Counted from the stretch's first letter, positions 13,001 to 23,734 are shown. The stretch is DNA of 64,000 bases from Sphagnum magellanicum (GCA_021904315.1 CM038910.1:26298256-26362255), one strand, 5' to 3'. Program-made: numbers and translations. The notes: generated by a model not told the origin, from the letters alone.

Positions 13001-13927
13001 TCAAAGGATTTAGTGCAGGAAGAATTTGCCAAATGCTTGGCTTCACAGTCCAGGGTTTTTTTTGTTGCTTACAAAAACAGTTCCGCCTCTGCCAATGAAG
13101 ATGCCATGATCTCTGTATGCAGTGACGACAGAATCATCAAAGTTGAGAGCTTTCTCCATGCCCACACACACAGCTTCTTGCCCATCATACAAATGACAGA
13201 AACCTCGAATTTGCTGTGACTTGAACAGCTGCAAGCAAGCCAAAAACCCAAAGAACACCACCATCGCCAGGAGCAGGAGGATACGAATGAGGAAATGTGA
13301 TAGGACTGAAACCAGAAACAATCAGAAGCAGATGCTTGTTGCAACAACAACCATCTGATAAGAATTCTGGAAACACATGGGTTCATGCAATTCAGATGCA
13401 GAGAAGAAGAAGAAGAAAAAGCTCTGGATCACTTGCAAGCTGAGCACGAAGAATAAGATCTAGAGTACGACTCTTTGTACCATGTCAGCTGTGATCTCCA
13501 TTCTTCGAATGACGCTCATCTCGTGATAGATGCTCATCAGATCTTCGCTGTTAGTGACGCTGCTGCGCGATGGCGCAGACTCCAACAAATGCAAGTCGTA
13601 ATCCACAGGAATCTCCACAACAATTTCTCGTCCTTTGGTCTTCTGCTCATCTGCAGTCTTCTCTTCCTCTTGTTGTTGTGGTTGTTCCTCACTCTGTGCT
13701 GAGAACGCCGCCACCGTCCCGCTAGGCGGCTGCATATGCTGCTGCTGCTGCTGCTTCCCATGATGATTCTTCACGCTCGTCCACGCTCGCCACGGAATTC
13801 TCGACTCGATGTTGTTGCCGCTGCTCTGAGTAGAGAATTCCAAGGGACTCAGAAGACTCCTGCTGCTCTTGGTGGGGAGGAAACTTGCAGCCAACTTCAT
13901 CGTCGAGCTCATGCACCCCTTCTTCAT
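10067..13927 (-). CDS. Pyruvate dehydrogenase E1 component subunit alpha, mitochondrial type, eight exons
   Basis: With E1-beta this subunit performs the TPP-dependent decarboxylation of pyruvate in the pyruvate dehydrogenase complex. Exons on the minus strand are 13481-13927, 13073-13228, 12157-12369, 11722-11796, 11308-11388, 11052-11123, 10546-10692 and 10067-10261. All junctions are phase 0, giving 461 residues. Family marks include [37 protein letters not shown], and the TPP motif running from GDGAANQ (about 266-272) to ENNH (about 294-297). [16 protein letters not shown] and the regulatory phospho-loop [20 protein letters not shown] (from about 358) follow. It resembles the mitochondrial rather than the plastid isoform. 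The N-terminus is longer than usual and contains Q/E-rich low complexity; [20 protein letters not shown] looks like a targeting peptide. Two further in-frame ATGs follow within 30 bases, so the start could be 13912 or 13900. Confidence 0.93.
10737..10761. repeat. (CT)n microsatellite in intron 6 of PDH E1-alpha
   Basis: A run of TC dinucleotides on the plus strand lies inside the intron between exons 6 and 7. A matching (GA)n tract at about 11691-11712 lies in intron 4. Confidence 0.85.
12511..13030 (-). repeat. Minisatellite in intron 2 of PDH E1-alpha
   Basis: About ten head-to-tail units of roughly 40-65 bp share the core 'acctcaaagcacttggtg', then 'aaggaagaatttgcaagc', written on the plus strand. 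Three consecutive units near 12568-12740 are nearly identical; units toward 13030 are shorter and more diverged. The array fills most of intron 2 (12370-13072). Frames through it are open on both strands, a by-product of the period, and are not annotated as genes. Confidence 0.9.
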
Positions 13928-14547
13928 CTTCTTCTTCTTCCTCTTGCAACGCTAGCGACACTCAGAGAGAGAGAGCAAGAGAGAGAGAGAGATCACCACT
14001 GCAAGCTAAGATTCTTCTGAAGCTCCCTACTTAGTTCCGTCTCCGTGCTCGTCGTGAACTGTCTCTCGCAACTGTTTCACTTCGAGAGCTCTCTTGTGCT
14101 GCCTTAGAATTCATGGATCCTTGTGGCCAAAGTTCGTGAATCACCGCTGGTTGCACTGCAACAAGTCACGTGTCGAGTCTTCTCGTGTACATGCGGAGAC
14201 GCGTGGTGTTGCGGCGATGATGCGCATTGCTTCCCCTCTCTCCGGACCGGAAAGCGAACGCTCTTTTTCTATTGTAGTCGCGCTTGCTTCACGTGTCGCG
14301 ATTGCAGTGTTCCGTGGATGATGGCAGGAGCTGCTAATAGGGAAAGAAGAAGAAAGTCGCGCGGTCGGACACGCTTTCGAGGCTTCACGAAGGATCGATC
14401 GATCGATCGAGCTCGCGAGCTCCCGAGCGACATGGATTCCCTGAGCAATCTATTGTTTCTTTTCCCCCTCAATTGGGTTTTTGGGGAGTGAGGACTTCCA
14501 CCGATGCTCTCGAGACTGGCAATCTCGACATATCTGACGATAGAAAT

Positions 14548-15345
14548 GCGGGTGTTCAAGAGATTTGCAGCAGCAGAAGCTTGCTTGCATTGCTGCTGGG
14601 TTTGGTGGTTTGTACACATTTGGTGATGATGAGCTTGGCGTGCAAGAACCTGAATGCGAATGTTGAAGAGATTTGTAGCAGCAGAAGCTCGAATTGCTGC
14701 TGAGTTTGGCGGTTTGCACATGCTGGTGATGATGAGCTTGGCATGAAGAATCTGAATGTAAATGTTCTCTTTTTCAAGCGATTTGCAGCAGCAAAAGCTT
14801 AAACATGCGAATGTCCAAGAGATTTGCAGGAGCTTGCAGAATCTCTGTGTTCGGGTTTTCACATTTGGTGATGAGCTTGGCTTGGCATGAAGAACCTGAA
14901 TGCAATTGTTCAAGAGATTTGCAGCAGCAGAAGCTTGAATTGCCAGACTTTGGGTTTGCACATTTGGCAATGCATGCACTTGACATTAGGAACCTTAACA
15001 TGAGTGTTCAAGAGTTTGCAGCAGCAGAAGGATGCATTGTACAATTTGTCATGAGTTTGGCATGAAGAACTTGAACATGCAAATGTTCAAGAGATTTGCA
15101 GAAGCTTGAATTGCTGCTGGGTTTGGTGGTTTGCACCTTTGGTGATTGCAGGACTAACCTGAACATGCAAATGTCCAAGAGATTTGCTGAAGCTTGAATT
15201 GCTGCCAGGTTTGGTGGTTTGCACATTTGGTGATGAGCTTGGCATGAAGAACCTGAACACGAGAATGTCCAAGACACTTGCCGCAGCAGAAGCTTGAATT
15301 GGTGGGTTTGGGTTTGCATGTTTGGTGTTGAGCTTGGTGTGGAGT
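14548..15345 (+). repeat. Minisatellite array A upstream of PDH E1-alpha (about nine 80-110 bp units)
   Basis: Each unit contains 'ttcaagagatttgcagcagc', 'agaagcttgaattgctgctg', 'ggtttgcacatttggtgatg' and 'agcttggcatgaagaacctg' in order, with internal deletions in some units. The array begins about 620 bp upstream of the PDH E1-alpha start. Minus-strand frames of up to 236 codons run through it and translate to repeated Cys/Ser/Leu-rich text. With no family resemblance, I do not call them genes. Confidence 0.88.
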
Positions 15346-15420
15346 TTGGTATGTGTTTCAGTCCTGTGTTGTGATAAATTGTTGCAAGAATTTGAATACC
15401 AATCCCTTTCCCTGGATTAG

Positions 15421-15925
15421 TGTGTTTTGGTGTTTGGTGTTTCTTCTGCCAAGTTGCAATCTTCAAAATGATGAGCTTCTTATTATGCCTGAGTGATCCA
15501 ATACCCAATTTGTTCTCAAAAGATCAGGCTCTCATTGATGTGTTGTCCATGTTGTTTTGGTGTTTCTTCTTGTCTTTGCAATCGTCAAAATGTTTGTTTT
15601 GCAGTCATCTTATTCTTGACTGAGGAGCCTTTCAAGACACTAACCTTGTTCTCAAAAGATCAGGCTCTTGATGCATTCTCCATGTTGTTTTGGTGTTTCT
15701 TCCGCCTTTGCAATCTTCAAGATGTTTTTTTTGTGTTGCTTCTTATTCTTAACTGAGGAGCTTTTCAAAACATCCACTTTGTTTTCAAGACAGCAAGCTC
15801 TTGATGTGTTCTCTGTGGTTGTTTTGGTTTTTCTTTGTGTCTTTGCAATCTTCAAATTGTTGCTTTGTGGGCATCTTCTTCTTGCCTGAGGAGCTTTCCA
15901 AAACACCCACTTTGTTCTCAAAAGT
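15421..15925 (+). repeat. Minisatellite array B (about four units of roughly 120 bp)
   Basis: Successive units share 'ttgttctcaaaagatcaggc', 'ccatgttgttttggtgtttc', 'tttgcaatcttcaaaatg' and 'ctgaggagc'. The sequence is unrelated to the adjacent array A, so two independent minisatellites abut. No coding potential is supported. Confidence 0.85.
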
Positions 15926-16913
15926 TAAGGCTCTCACATGATGTGATCTTCATGTTGTCTTTCTCTCTTATTATCTCGTCCTCTTTTCCTTGTTTTGATT
16001 CCTTTTGAGTGTTCATCTTTCTCCTTGCTTCTTTTTTTATCATCTCCTCTCTTTTATGGTTCTGTTGAGCTACCCCACATCATGTGCTGAGTCTTCTTTC
16101 CCTAGGTCTTGTGACAGAAAACTTGTTGGAACTTGAAGTATGAGATGTTGATGCATGAAATTCACCCCCACCCACTGGCAGGAGCTGCGTTACTTATCCT
16201 TGGTAGGCATGTTTGGTGCATATGAATATTGCATGAGAAGATGATACAGGTGCATATCTATCTATGGACAGGAAGCTTGAGGGGTCAAGACAGAACCCTC
16301 AGCATCTTGGATAAGGAGGAGGAACCCTAAAGTTTTTGGCTGTTGTGATCTGCTAGGCAAGCAGGAAATCCAATTACCACCCACTGAACTAAGAACCTTG
16401 TGAGCATATAAGGCAACAACCAGAGATATTGCATGTTTGTCAGCTGATGTAAACCTTCAAATCCATGATTAGCACCAACAGTTTCCCTTATTTATCAATC
16501 TCTGGTATGTTGTTGTTGTGCTTTCAGTGCCAGTTTGTAGGAGAAAGAGCTCTTTCCCTTTTGGATTTTGCTATCAGCACATGATGGTTCTGGGTCTGTT
16601 TCACTTAGATTGGAACATATCAAGTGTGTATCCTGCAGTGAAGGACATAAGGAAATATCTCATTCTAGTGATATTTATTGAGACATCTTCCAGGATGCAT
16701 TCATTCCTCAAGTCTTTTCTCACCAGCAGAAAGAAAACCGTGATGATCTAGAGAATGTGAAAATGTTCAACCAGAGCTTAGCAGAAGAAATATCTGCCTC
16801 TGATTGCTGCCAGAAGGACTCTTTGCAGTGTGCCCGGTTGGTGTTTCCACATTCAGGTCTTCTGAGTGTAGTCTTTTTGGACCTAATCCAGAGTTGAAAC
16901 ATGTTTCCATCTC

Positions 16914-18216
16914 TCAACATGATTTGGCATATGCTCTCTGTTGACCTTTTCGGAGTGAAGTTCGCATCCCAGATTGCAACTTTTCACACATTTGCTCAGT
17001 GTGAGTTTTTGTAGGGTTAAGACGAGTCTCCCACACCTTTTGGGTGGCAATGCAGTAAGGGTTCATCTGCTTGTAAGCATCAACAGTGGGGTCTTTGGAT
17101 TTTCGAGGATTTGAGATGATGACTGAAGGACAAGGAGTTTCTGTAGCAGTGGATGCATCCTGGTGTGAAGATCCTGCTCCATTGGAAGGTCTGGGAGTTT
17201 CTGTAGCAGTGGATGCATCCTGGGAGGAAATGCTCGGTCTAGCAGATTGCCCGGTCTCACAGGGAGGGTTGGCAGATAATGGATCTGATGCTGTTGCACC
17301 ACCAGTTGTTTGCAATATGCAAGGAACTGTGCAAGGTCTCCTTGATGTGCTGGATCTTGTGCCTCTAGGCTTCACTGAATCCCGAATGTCTGATGCCTCG
17401 GACCTTGAGGTCCTTGACCCACACCTACAACAAACACAACAAATGATGATGATGATGATGGTCTTCAAGTGTGTACATGATGAGGTAGTTTGCTACTGCT
17501 CAAGGTCAAAATCAAAGCTCTACCTTGTGTTATCTGAAGTCAGTTTTGGTTGCTCAAGTTCAGCAGCTGACAAATGCTTTCGTCGAAGAGTCCTCGGCAA
17601 CCACCTAGGCAGAGCTGCATGCAGGTCAGTTGCATTTACATATTGTGGGGGCACAGCAAGCTGGGCAGCGCCAGGACGATCCTCCCACCAGTGAGAAATG
17701 ATAGAAGGCAAATTAGGATCCAGAGGCTGTTGTTTGTTATCTGTGATGACAGTGGATTGATGGCCATAAGAAGGAGCACAAATGTTTGGATTAGGATGCA
17801 TTGGAGGCAGCATGCGCAGGTGATCAGAGACATCTGTCTTGGATCTTCCAAACCATGGAGCAGGAACCCTAGTAAAGGGTCCATTGTTTGGAATACTCGA
17901 GGCTTGCTCTGCCTCTATCACAGAGGTGTTGTCCCTCTCCTCCTCTTTTGCAACACAAGCTGGGTGGGCACTTCCTTTACTCAACGTTGTTGTTACTGGC
18001 TCATCAAAGTTGTGTCGGGTTTGTGGTGTGGTATGCTCCTCCAACCACTGTGATACATTGGAATGCTGATCATGATGACGATGGTGGCGGCCATGCTGCT
18101 GCTTACCTCCCTCATACTCAGAAACATGACTGTTACTCCCTGGAATCTGTCGGAGTCTGAGTTTGGGTGGTCTCCTCAACTCCTGTTTTTTCAATGCCAT
18201 CTCCATCAATTTTTTG
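16914..18216 (-). CDS. Unrecognised gene, two 3'-terminal exons
   Basis: Two long minus-strand frames join at consistent splice sites: exon 17524-18216 ends at a GT donor, and exon 17424 down to the stop at 16914-16916 follows an AG acceptor. The phase is preserved across the junction (the R-C-G-S-R reading). Together they encode about 400 residues. The first exon begins after an AG at 18217-18218 in phase, so further upstream exons are expected but were not identified. The protein is hydrophilic and rich in Ser, Thr, Pro and His. Landmarks are HGRHHRHHDQH, VPAPWFGRSKTDVSDHLRML, PSIISHWWEDRPG and ALPRWLPRTLRRKHLSAAE. A peptide QDASTATETP-x-PS is duplicated in the second exon, matching a 60-bp period at about 17139 and 17199. 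I do not recognise a family. The composition suggests a disordered C-terminal region of a larger protein. Confidence 0.55.
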
Positions 18217-19079
18217 CTGGAAGAAGAAACAAGATATTATGAACTATGTGCACTGTGTTGTACCTTCAGGCTGTAGTAGACTGCTGCTGCCACAAGTCCT
18301 CATCAAGGTTTCTTTCTATCCAGAGTAGGTATATGTATGTATACCCAGCTGATCTGCATCACTCTGTTCAGAAAACATTGAACCCAGCTACTCCTTACTC
18401 TGGATATAAACAAGCCACGATACTTTACTTCAGGCTTTTCCTTCCTGTGCAAGGTCTGGTGCAACAAGCGAGCCTCTTAGAATATCATTGATGATCGGCA
18501 GTCTTGTTTTGGATTTTGTACACCTGAATGATTTCAATGTGCAGATTCAAGGCTTGATACCAAATGGGACTTGAGGGAAGGTGAAGGAGGAAAGAAGAGG
18601 AGGGGAAGGGTACAAAGATCAGGTGGTTGTAAACTAACTGTCATGGGACAGTCATCCAATAACTACCTCTCTTTTTACCTGACTGCTGAGATCCATGACA
18701 GCAGCTCACACCTCAGAGCTTTGGGACGGTGGGTTTTCTTTCTTAGCAGTCCTCCCCCCAAATGTCTCTATTCTTCATTTTTTTTTGGTTTTCATTGTAC
18801 AATGTTGCAATCGAGTTATTGTTGAGGGGGTACACCAGGCTCTACCAACCCATTTGAAGTGTGTGGCAGCTTTGGAGAGACAGACACTTTATCCCTGAAT
18901 TTCAAACAGCCAGATTCTGACAGACCCCATTGTTCGATCACTGCAACAAAGAACTCACCAGTGGTAGTAGAAATCATGCATGAGCTTGATCTTCTCGCAT
19001 TACTTGCAAATCTTACAGAAGCAATTCAGAGGAGTGAAAGTAGCAGAATGACATGATGTTCATCAAGAATGGCTACACT
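18217..19079. other. Unresolved stretch, probably intron(s) of the 16.9-18.2 kb gene
   Basis: Upstream exons of the minus-strand gene should lie here or beyond, because its first recognised exon starts in mid-codon after an acceptor. I could not choose between several short open segments. Confidence 0.3.
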
Positions 19080-20049
19080 CATACCTCTACATCACAAGCT
19101 TGAGTTTACAGTTCAGTGGATTTCAGATTATGGACTCATCACCTGGACATCATTGCAGAAACAGCTGACACAATGACAGGCGATTAAGCCAGAAGGATGC
19201 AATTTTGAAGGATAGTATTGACAATTTATCTGCAGCATTGCACAAATGCACAAAGTTTGAGATTCAGTCAGTGTTCCCTGCAAGCTGAATTGTGTACAAA
19301 GAGCCTTATAAATTCAAAGAAAATGGTGGCATTTTCAGAAGAAAAGAGAAATCTGACCACCTTGTCCTTGCTCCCTGTGAGGTCATATTTGGAGATGAGA
19401 TTTTGCAAATAATTGAATGCTCTGGAACCTGAGCATGCATCAATTTGCAGTCTTCTTGCAGCAGACTGGAATGCAAGCACCACGGAATATCATCAGTCCA
19501 TCAACAGAGGAAAGAGCAGCAGAATCACCTCTTCCTGAAACTTCGTCTCCACTCTCTCTAACTACATACATATAGTCAGTTGCAACTTGCCCATAGCTGG
19601 AAGGGATTCAGCAACTAAGATGCATAAGAAAAAAATTACAAATTTGTACCAGATCTGTTGGGTGTTTTTGCCTCTTTGAATGCTCAAATTTTTTTACAAA
19701 TGAATGTCCTGTGCAACGGGTTCCATGGTGCTAATAATGGATATCATATCAACTCAGCTTCTGTGCTTCAGTAATTATGGTGTCATCAACCAAGAATCGT
19801 CCATAGTCTTTCTTACATTAATCTCCTTTCTGCTGAGATTTACTCTATTCATGCCAGCTCCCATGTTGGAGATATTCTTGGCATCATCTGCAAGCTCCTC
19901 CTATCACCAAAAGAAAGAAATGACAACATACGCAAATTGGCTCTGTTCGTTACCAAAAGGTAAGAAGTGGCACTGACCATATGTTCCAATGTCAAGCTTG
20001 TATCATCCTCTGGGTCAGAAGAGATCACATGCCAACCTTCACTATGCAT
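19080..20049 (-). pseudogene. Degenerate second copy of the two-unit RHH-like gene
   Basis: Segments here match the neighbouring gene at 20406-22211 with an offset of about 1.36 kb. The block at 19361-19428 translates as FNYLQNLISKYDLTGSKDK and mirrors the 20711-20767 exon, including its GT donor. The stretch near 19125-19170 mirrors the last exon at DNA level (shared 'caggtgatgagtcca'), but its frame is broken. Bases 19978-20049, ending TSLTLEHM before a GT, mirror the exon ending QEASM. The equivalent of the first unit was not found. Exon phases differ from the intact copy. Decay is the simplest reading; a diverged, still-used partial gene is the alternative. Confidence 0.4.
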
Positions 20050-20405
20050 ATATCATGGTATCCACATCACAAAGAACGAGAGCCATAAAGAAGAAAAAAA
20101 GCAGAATAACATGATCCAAAATCATCCATCAGGATCGGTATTCACAGTTCACTGAATGTTCATAAAATATGTCAGGTATGACTCAAGCTTGGTTCTTTTG
20201 CACATAATAATAGTAATACTAGTGCAAACATTGAGCACCATGAGAGAGTGCAATTGTCAATTGCAGTCAAAGCAAAGATCACTTCTGGAAAATTACTTGG
20301 TAACCTCTCTGCTAATGTAGCTCTTCCCAAGGAAAAGAGAGTCTGGTCAAACTGAGGGCTTATGGAAACTGCTCTCTGTCTCTCTGTCTCTCTCTGGGAG
20401 AACAA

Positions 20406-22211
20406 CTAACAGTTTTTACAAGTACTGCCATGTCTGCAGCGCTTGACTTCAAAGATAGTGGACTCATCACCCGATGTCATTGCATAATCCAGAACAACAC
20501 GAGCAGCCTGCACACACCAGCAGTGACCAAGTCATTAGGGATTGAATACGGATGGGTCATTTTGGAAGGATGCGGTACTACTGGAACAAGCTTGAATAGC
20601 TTGCAATTACATATGGGTGCTTTGATATTTGATTTTCATTCTGTGTTTCTGACTTGAGTGCATATGAAGAACATACACTGAAAGAACATCCGGCACACTT
20701 CATAACCCACCTTGTCTTTGCTCCCAAGACCATACTTGGAGACGAGCTCTTGCAAATAATAGTCATGCTGCAGAACCAAAATTCTCATCTTAGAAACCAA
20801 CAGAGAAGGCATCCCATGAGTTCTACACTAATGATACTCACAAAGGAATGATCCAGATGACAACCCATTGCCCCTGAAACTGTTGAATGGTTCAGCTAAA
20901 ATTGACCTGCTTTGAAACCCTCTTGACAGACAACATCTGCATCCTACTCCAAAACCAGATCAGAAATACAAACACAAATTCCTTCATGAAGCTAAAACCA
21001 AAAGAGTACAAGAAAAAAATCCATCACTGACAGCTTATGTGCTACTAAAGAACCTGCTTGAGAATGCAACATCTCAAGCTACTAATTGAGCCCAAATTGG
21101 ATATGTCATTTATTCACCAACAACACATGAACAAGCAAACAAAATAGGTTTGGTTGCAGAAACAAGGCTTTCACCACATCATCAAGTTTCTGAAGGCTGT
21201 TCACAAGGGTACTGTCATCATCAACTATGCTCTGCACCTGGCACTCAGCAGCCAGATTCCCCAATTAGAAAAAAAAACACAACAAAACTCAAAACCCTAG
21301 GGTTTCATATGACGTAAAACTTTGTGCACTTAAATCTTCTGAATTTGCTGTCACAAACCAGATACAGTCCAGAATCAAGACAATTTCTTGCACAAAAAAT
21401 CCATTATTCAACAGAAGCTTTCTCCATTCAGTGGAAACAAATCTTTTGTTTGCAGACAATTGTCTAAATGTTGTGTAATTAGAAAAAACCAAACCCAAAG
21501 CTGTATGTCTAGGATACCACATGACATAAAACTTTGTGCACTCAAATCTTCAGAATTTTGCTGCCACAAAACAAATCCAATCCAGAGTCAAGACAGTTTG
21601 TTGCACAAAAGACCCATTATTCAACAGAAGCCTTCTCCACTCAATGGAAACAAATCTTCTGTTTGGAGACGAATGTCTAAATGTTGTGTAATTCAGATAT
21701 GGTGAATTTTTGAATCCATAGACACCATTGAAGCTTCTTGGGTTGGCTTGTCATGGGTTCCACCATCACTGAGCAGATTTGAATACACAACCTATAGTGA
21801 GGTGATCATCACGCAACCTAATCTCTTCATGCTTTCAATCAAAAACATCTGTAGCAAAAACCCAATTCCAAGAGGTTAAGACATGTGAAGGAGATGAACC
21901 TTAGCAAAAATATCAGCGGCATCGTGCTCCTTTTGCTTGGTGTACAGTATCACGATGCGAAATGCCTTACCTGTGCAACATATATAGTGCATATATAGTA
22001 CCCAACTCCAAGAGGTTACAACAACAAAGCAGAATCACCACGGCATCATCATACATGGAGCATTTGTTGCGGAACTCTTTTTCAGTACAGAGACAATCAA
22101 TTCAACTATGTCTGTACCTGGAGTTGGCAACCCATATTTCTTTGCCATGATTTCCAACCAGTCCAGTTGCTTTCTCTCCAAGCTCAAGGAAACTCCCATT
22201 TTCTCTCCCAT
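20406..22211 (-). CDS. Uncharacterised protein with two ribbon-helix-helix-like units
   Basis: Minus-strand exons supported by splice signals and phase are 22118-22211 (start ATG), 21900-21970, 21726-21791, one beginning at about 21231 (end uncertain), 20711-20767 and 20406-20507 (stop). At least one junction between 21231 and 20767 is unresolved; a small exon near 20850 is possible. Unit 1 reads VSLSLERKQ, then LDWLEIMAKKYGLPTPGKA, then FRIVILYTKQ. Unit 2 reads YYLQELVSKYGLGSKDKAA, then RVVLDYAMTS. In both units the intron falls at the same point, at or next to the codon just before the KA/AA pair. The strand-helix-turn-helix outline recalls ribbon-helix-helix DNA-binding proteins; this is inference from pattern, not a database match. 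The protein ends CRHGSTCKNC, a Cys/His cluster that could bind metal. The start is the first ATG in frame with unit 1. Confidence 0.5.
21310..21693 (+). repeat. 212-bp direct repeat inside an intron of the RHH-like gene
   Basis: Two units (from about 21310 and 21522) share 'aaaactttgtgcact', 'ccattattcaacagaag' and 'tctaaatgttgtgtaatt' in the same order. They differ by scattered substitutions. The pair lies between the exons ending at 21726 and starting at 21231. Confidence 0.8.
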
Positions 22212-22860
22212 TTTGAAATTCTACCTTGCCCCAAAGTGATGATTTCTTTCTCAAATTGTGCAACCAGCCGACACAAAGCAAAAAGATGAAGGTGCTATTA
22301 AATTGTGCCCCCCAAACTGTTACCAGATTCCCACATCTAAAGAATTTTACAACTGTAACTCTGATTCTTCTTTGATACCTCACACATCAAATCAATTCGA
22401 GGTCTTCCAGCAAACCCACACATCAAATTTTCCAAGCTCCACAGGTTATTCAAAAGAAAGAAGAATCACCAAAAAGAAAAAGAAAAAAAGAATTTCACAT
22501 GGGTTTTGGAAATCCAGAAGCTAGGTTCTCCATAGAGGCAATTGGAGGACCCACCTTCTCATACAATCAATCCAGCACTAAACACACCAGTTTCTTGCAT
22601 GGGCATTAGAAATTCAGTATACCTACCCACCTTTGGAGAAACTTTGCTCACAAATGGGGTGTGTGATTGCTGTTGTCCTCCTCCTCCTCCTCTCTACCTG
22701 CTCTACCTGCACACACACACACACAAAAACATCCTGGAAATGCATTCCCACACTCTCCCAGCCACAGGCTTTCCCATCTGTCCCCACAGCCTCTAACAAA
22801 GATATTCTGCAAGACTTGTTTAGGGTTTAGGGGTTTTGTTCCCTCATGACGTTCCCCATA
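22212..22860. other. 5' flank of the RHH-like gene
   Basis: This is the likely 5' UTR and promoter of the minus-strand gene. It contains a CTC-rich tract and a short (CA)n run near 22711-22724. No additional coding exon could be supported. Confidence 0.35.
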
Positions 22861-23229
22861 GTAGTTCCCACATATTATTAGATTTACCCGTAAAGTAAGA
22901 AAAACACAGCACCAGAACCCTGAGTTTGGTCATACACAGTGTGAGATTTAAAAAAAACCTCCAAAAAAGAACATTAGAAACTCAGAAAACCATCAATTTT
23001 GGTGGTAAACTGAGTTTCATCCTGTCTTTCCTTTTTCCTGAGCGCCTCCACTGCTGCTACGTATATTTTCACTGCTCCTACCTGTACAACTACTATAATT
23101 AGTCTCGAACCTTGTGCATTAAATGCTGAGTAGGTATGAGCATTTCGATTTTATAAAATTTCCTTACTCTGCAGATATCACTCAAAGAGGGGTTTGTGTG
23201 TGAAAGGAGGCCCGAAGACAGGGTGAAGA
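22860..23229 (-). repeat. Dispersed repeat family 1, inverted copy
   Basis: This is the reverse complement of the copies at 27240-27560 and 32240-32640. Shared blocks include 'ccctgagtttggtcatacac', 'ctccactgctgctacgtata', 'ttttcactgctcctacctgt' and 'gaaccttgtgcattaaatgc'. It has no coding capacity. It could be a non-autonomous element or a solo terminal repeat. Confidence 0.75.
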
Positions 23230-23640
23230 CTTTGCGGCTAACTCTAATGTTTTCCCAAACTGTTCCTCCCATAGTTTTCCTCATAGTTCCCACTATGTTC
23301 TCCAGAACGTTCCCAATGCTGTTCCCGATCTATGTGCTCCTGAATTTTATCTCGTAATATGCTATGATTTGCTAAATGTTTCCTTATCTTGTTCTCACAA
23401 AGTTCCTCATAATGTTCCCAATGGTGTTCCCAGTTTGTTATTCCATATTCTCCTTAATTGTATCTTGTTAAATCTATCGCAAAGGGTTCCTTATTTTGTT
23501 CTCATAGTTCTCATGTGTTCTCTCATTTGTGCTCTTTAATATTCATCCCATGTGCTTTGTCAAAAGTTCCATATGTGGTTACATGATTCCATGTGTTCTC
23601 ACAATGTTTGCTATAGAGTCCCCCACCCTCTCCCCCCCCC
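23230..23640 (+). repeat. GTTCCC/GTTCTC-rich degenerate array with C tract
   Basis: Irregularly spaced 'gttccca' and 'gttctca' motifs recur every 10-25 bases over about 350 bp, followed by a C-rich run near 23620-23642. The same combination reappears at 25985-26300 and 35240-35355. Confidence 0.7.
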
Positions 23641-23734
23641 CCTTTCTTTCCAATTGCCTCACTTTCTTACCCCTTATTTTTGGCCCAAAATCATCCTCCT
23701 TTAGCTTCCATACTTGGGTCTAGTGTCTAATTTG

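Larger units (their letters stand above)
13928..16913. other. PDH E1-alpha 5' flank and spacer outside arrays A and B
   Basis: The first 500 bases upstream of the start are GC-rich and contain GA tracts (near 13962-13993) and a (GATC)n run near 14395-14410, consistent with promoter and 5' UTR. Bases 15930-16913, past array B, show no supported gene. Confidence 0.45.

Noticed and set aside
12351-13098. Overlapping open frames on both strands in the 12.4-13.1 kb interval
   Set aside because: They are translations of the intron 2 minisatellite of PDH E1-alpha; the repeat period keeps frames open and no family resemblance exists.
17086-18160. Plus-strand frames opposite the unrecognised gene at 16.9-18.2 kb
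   Set aside because: Minus-strand exons join with preserved phase across a good GT-AG intron; the plus-strand frames have no such structure.
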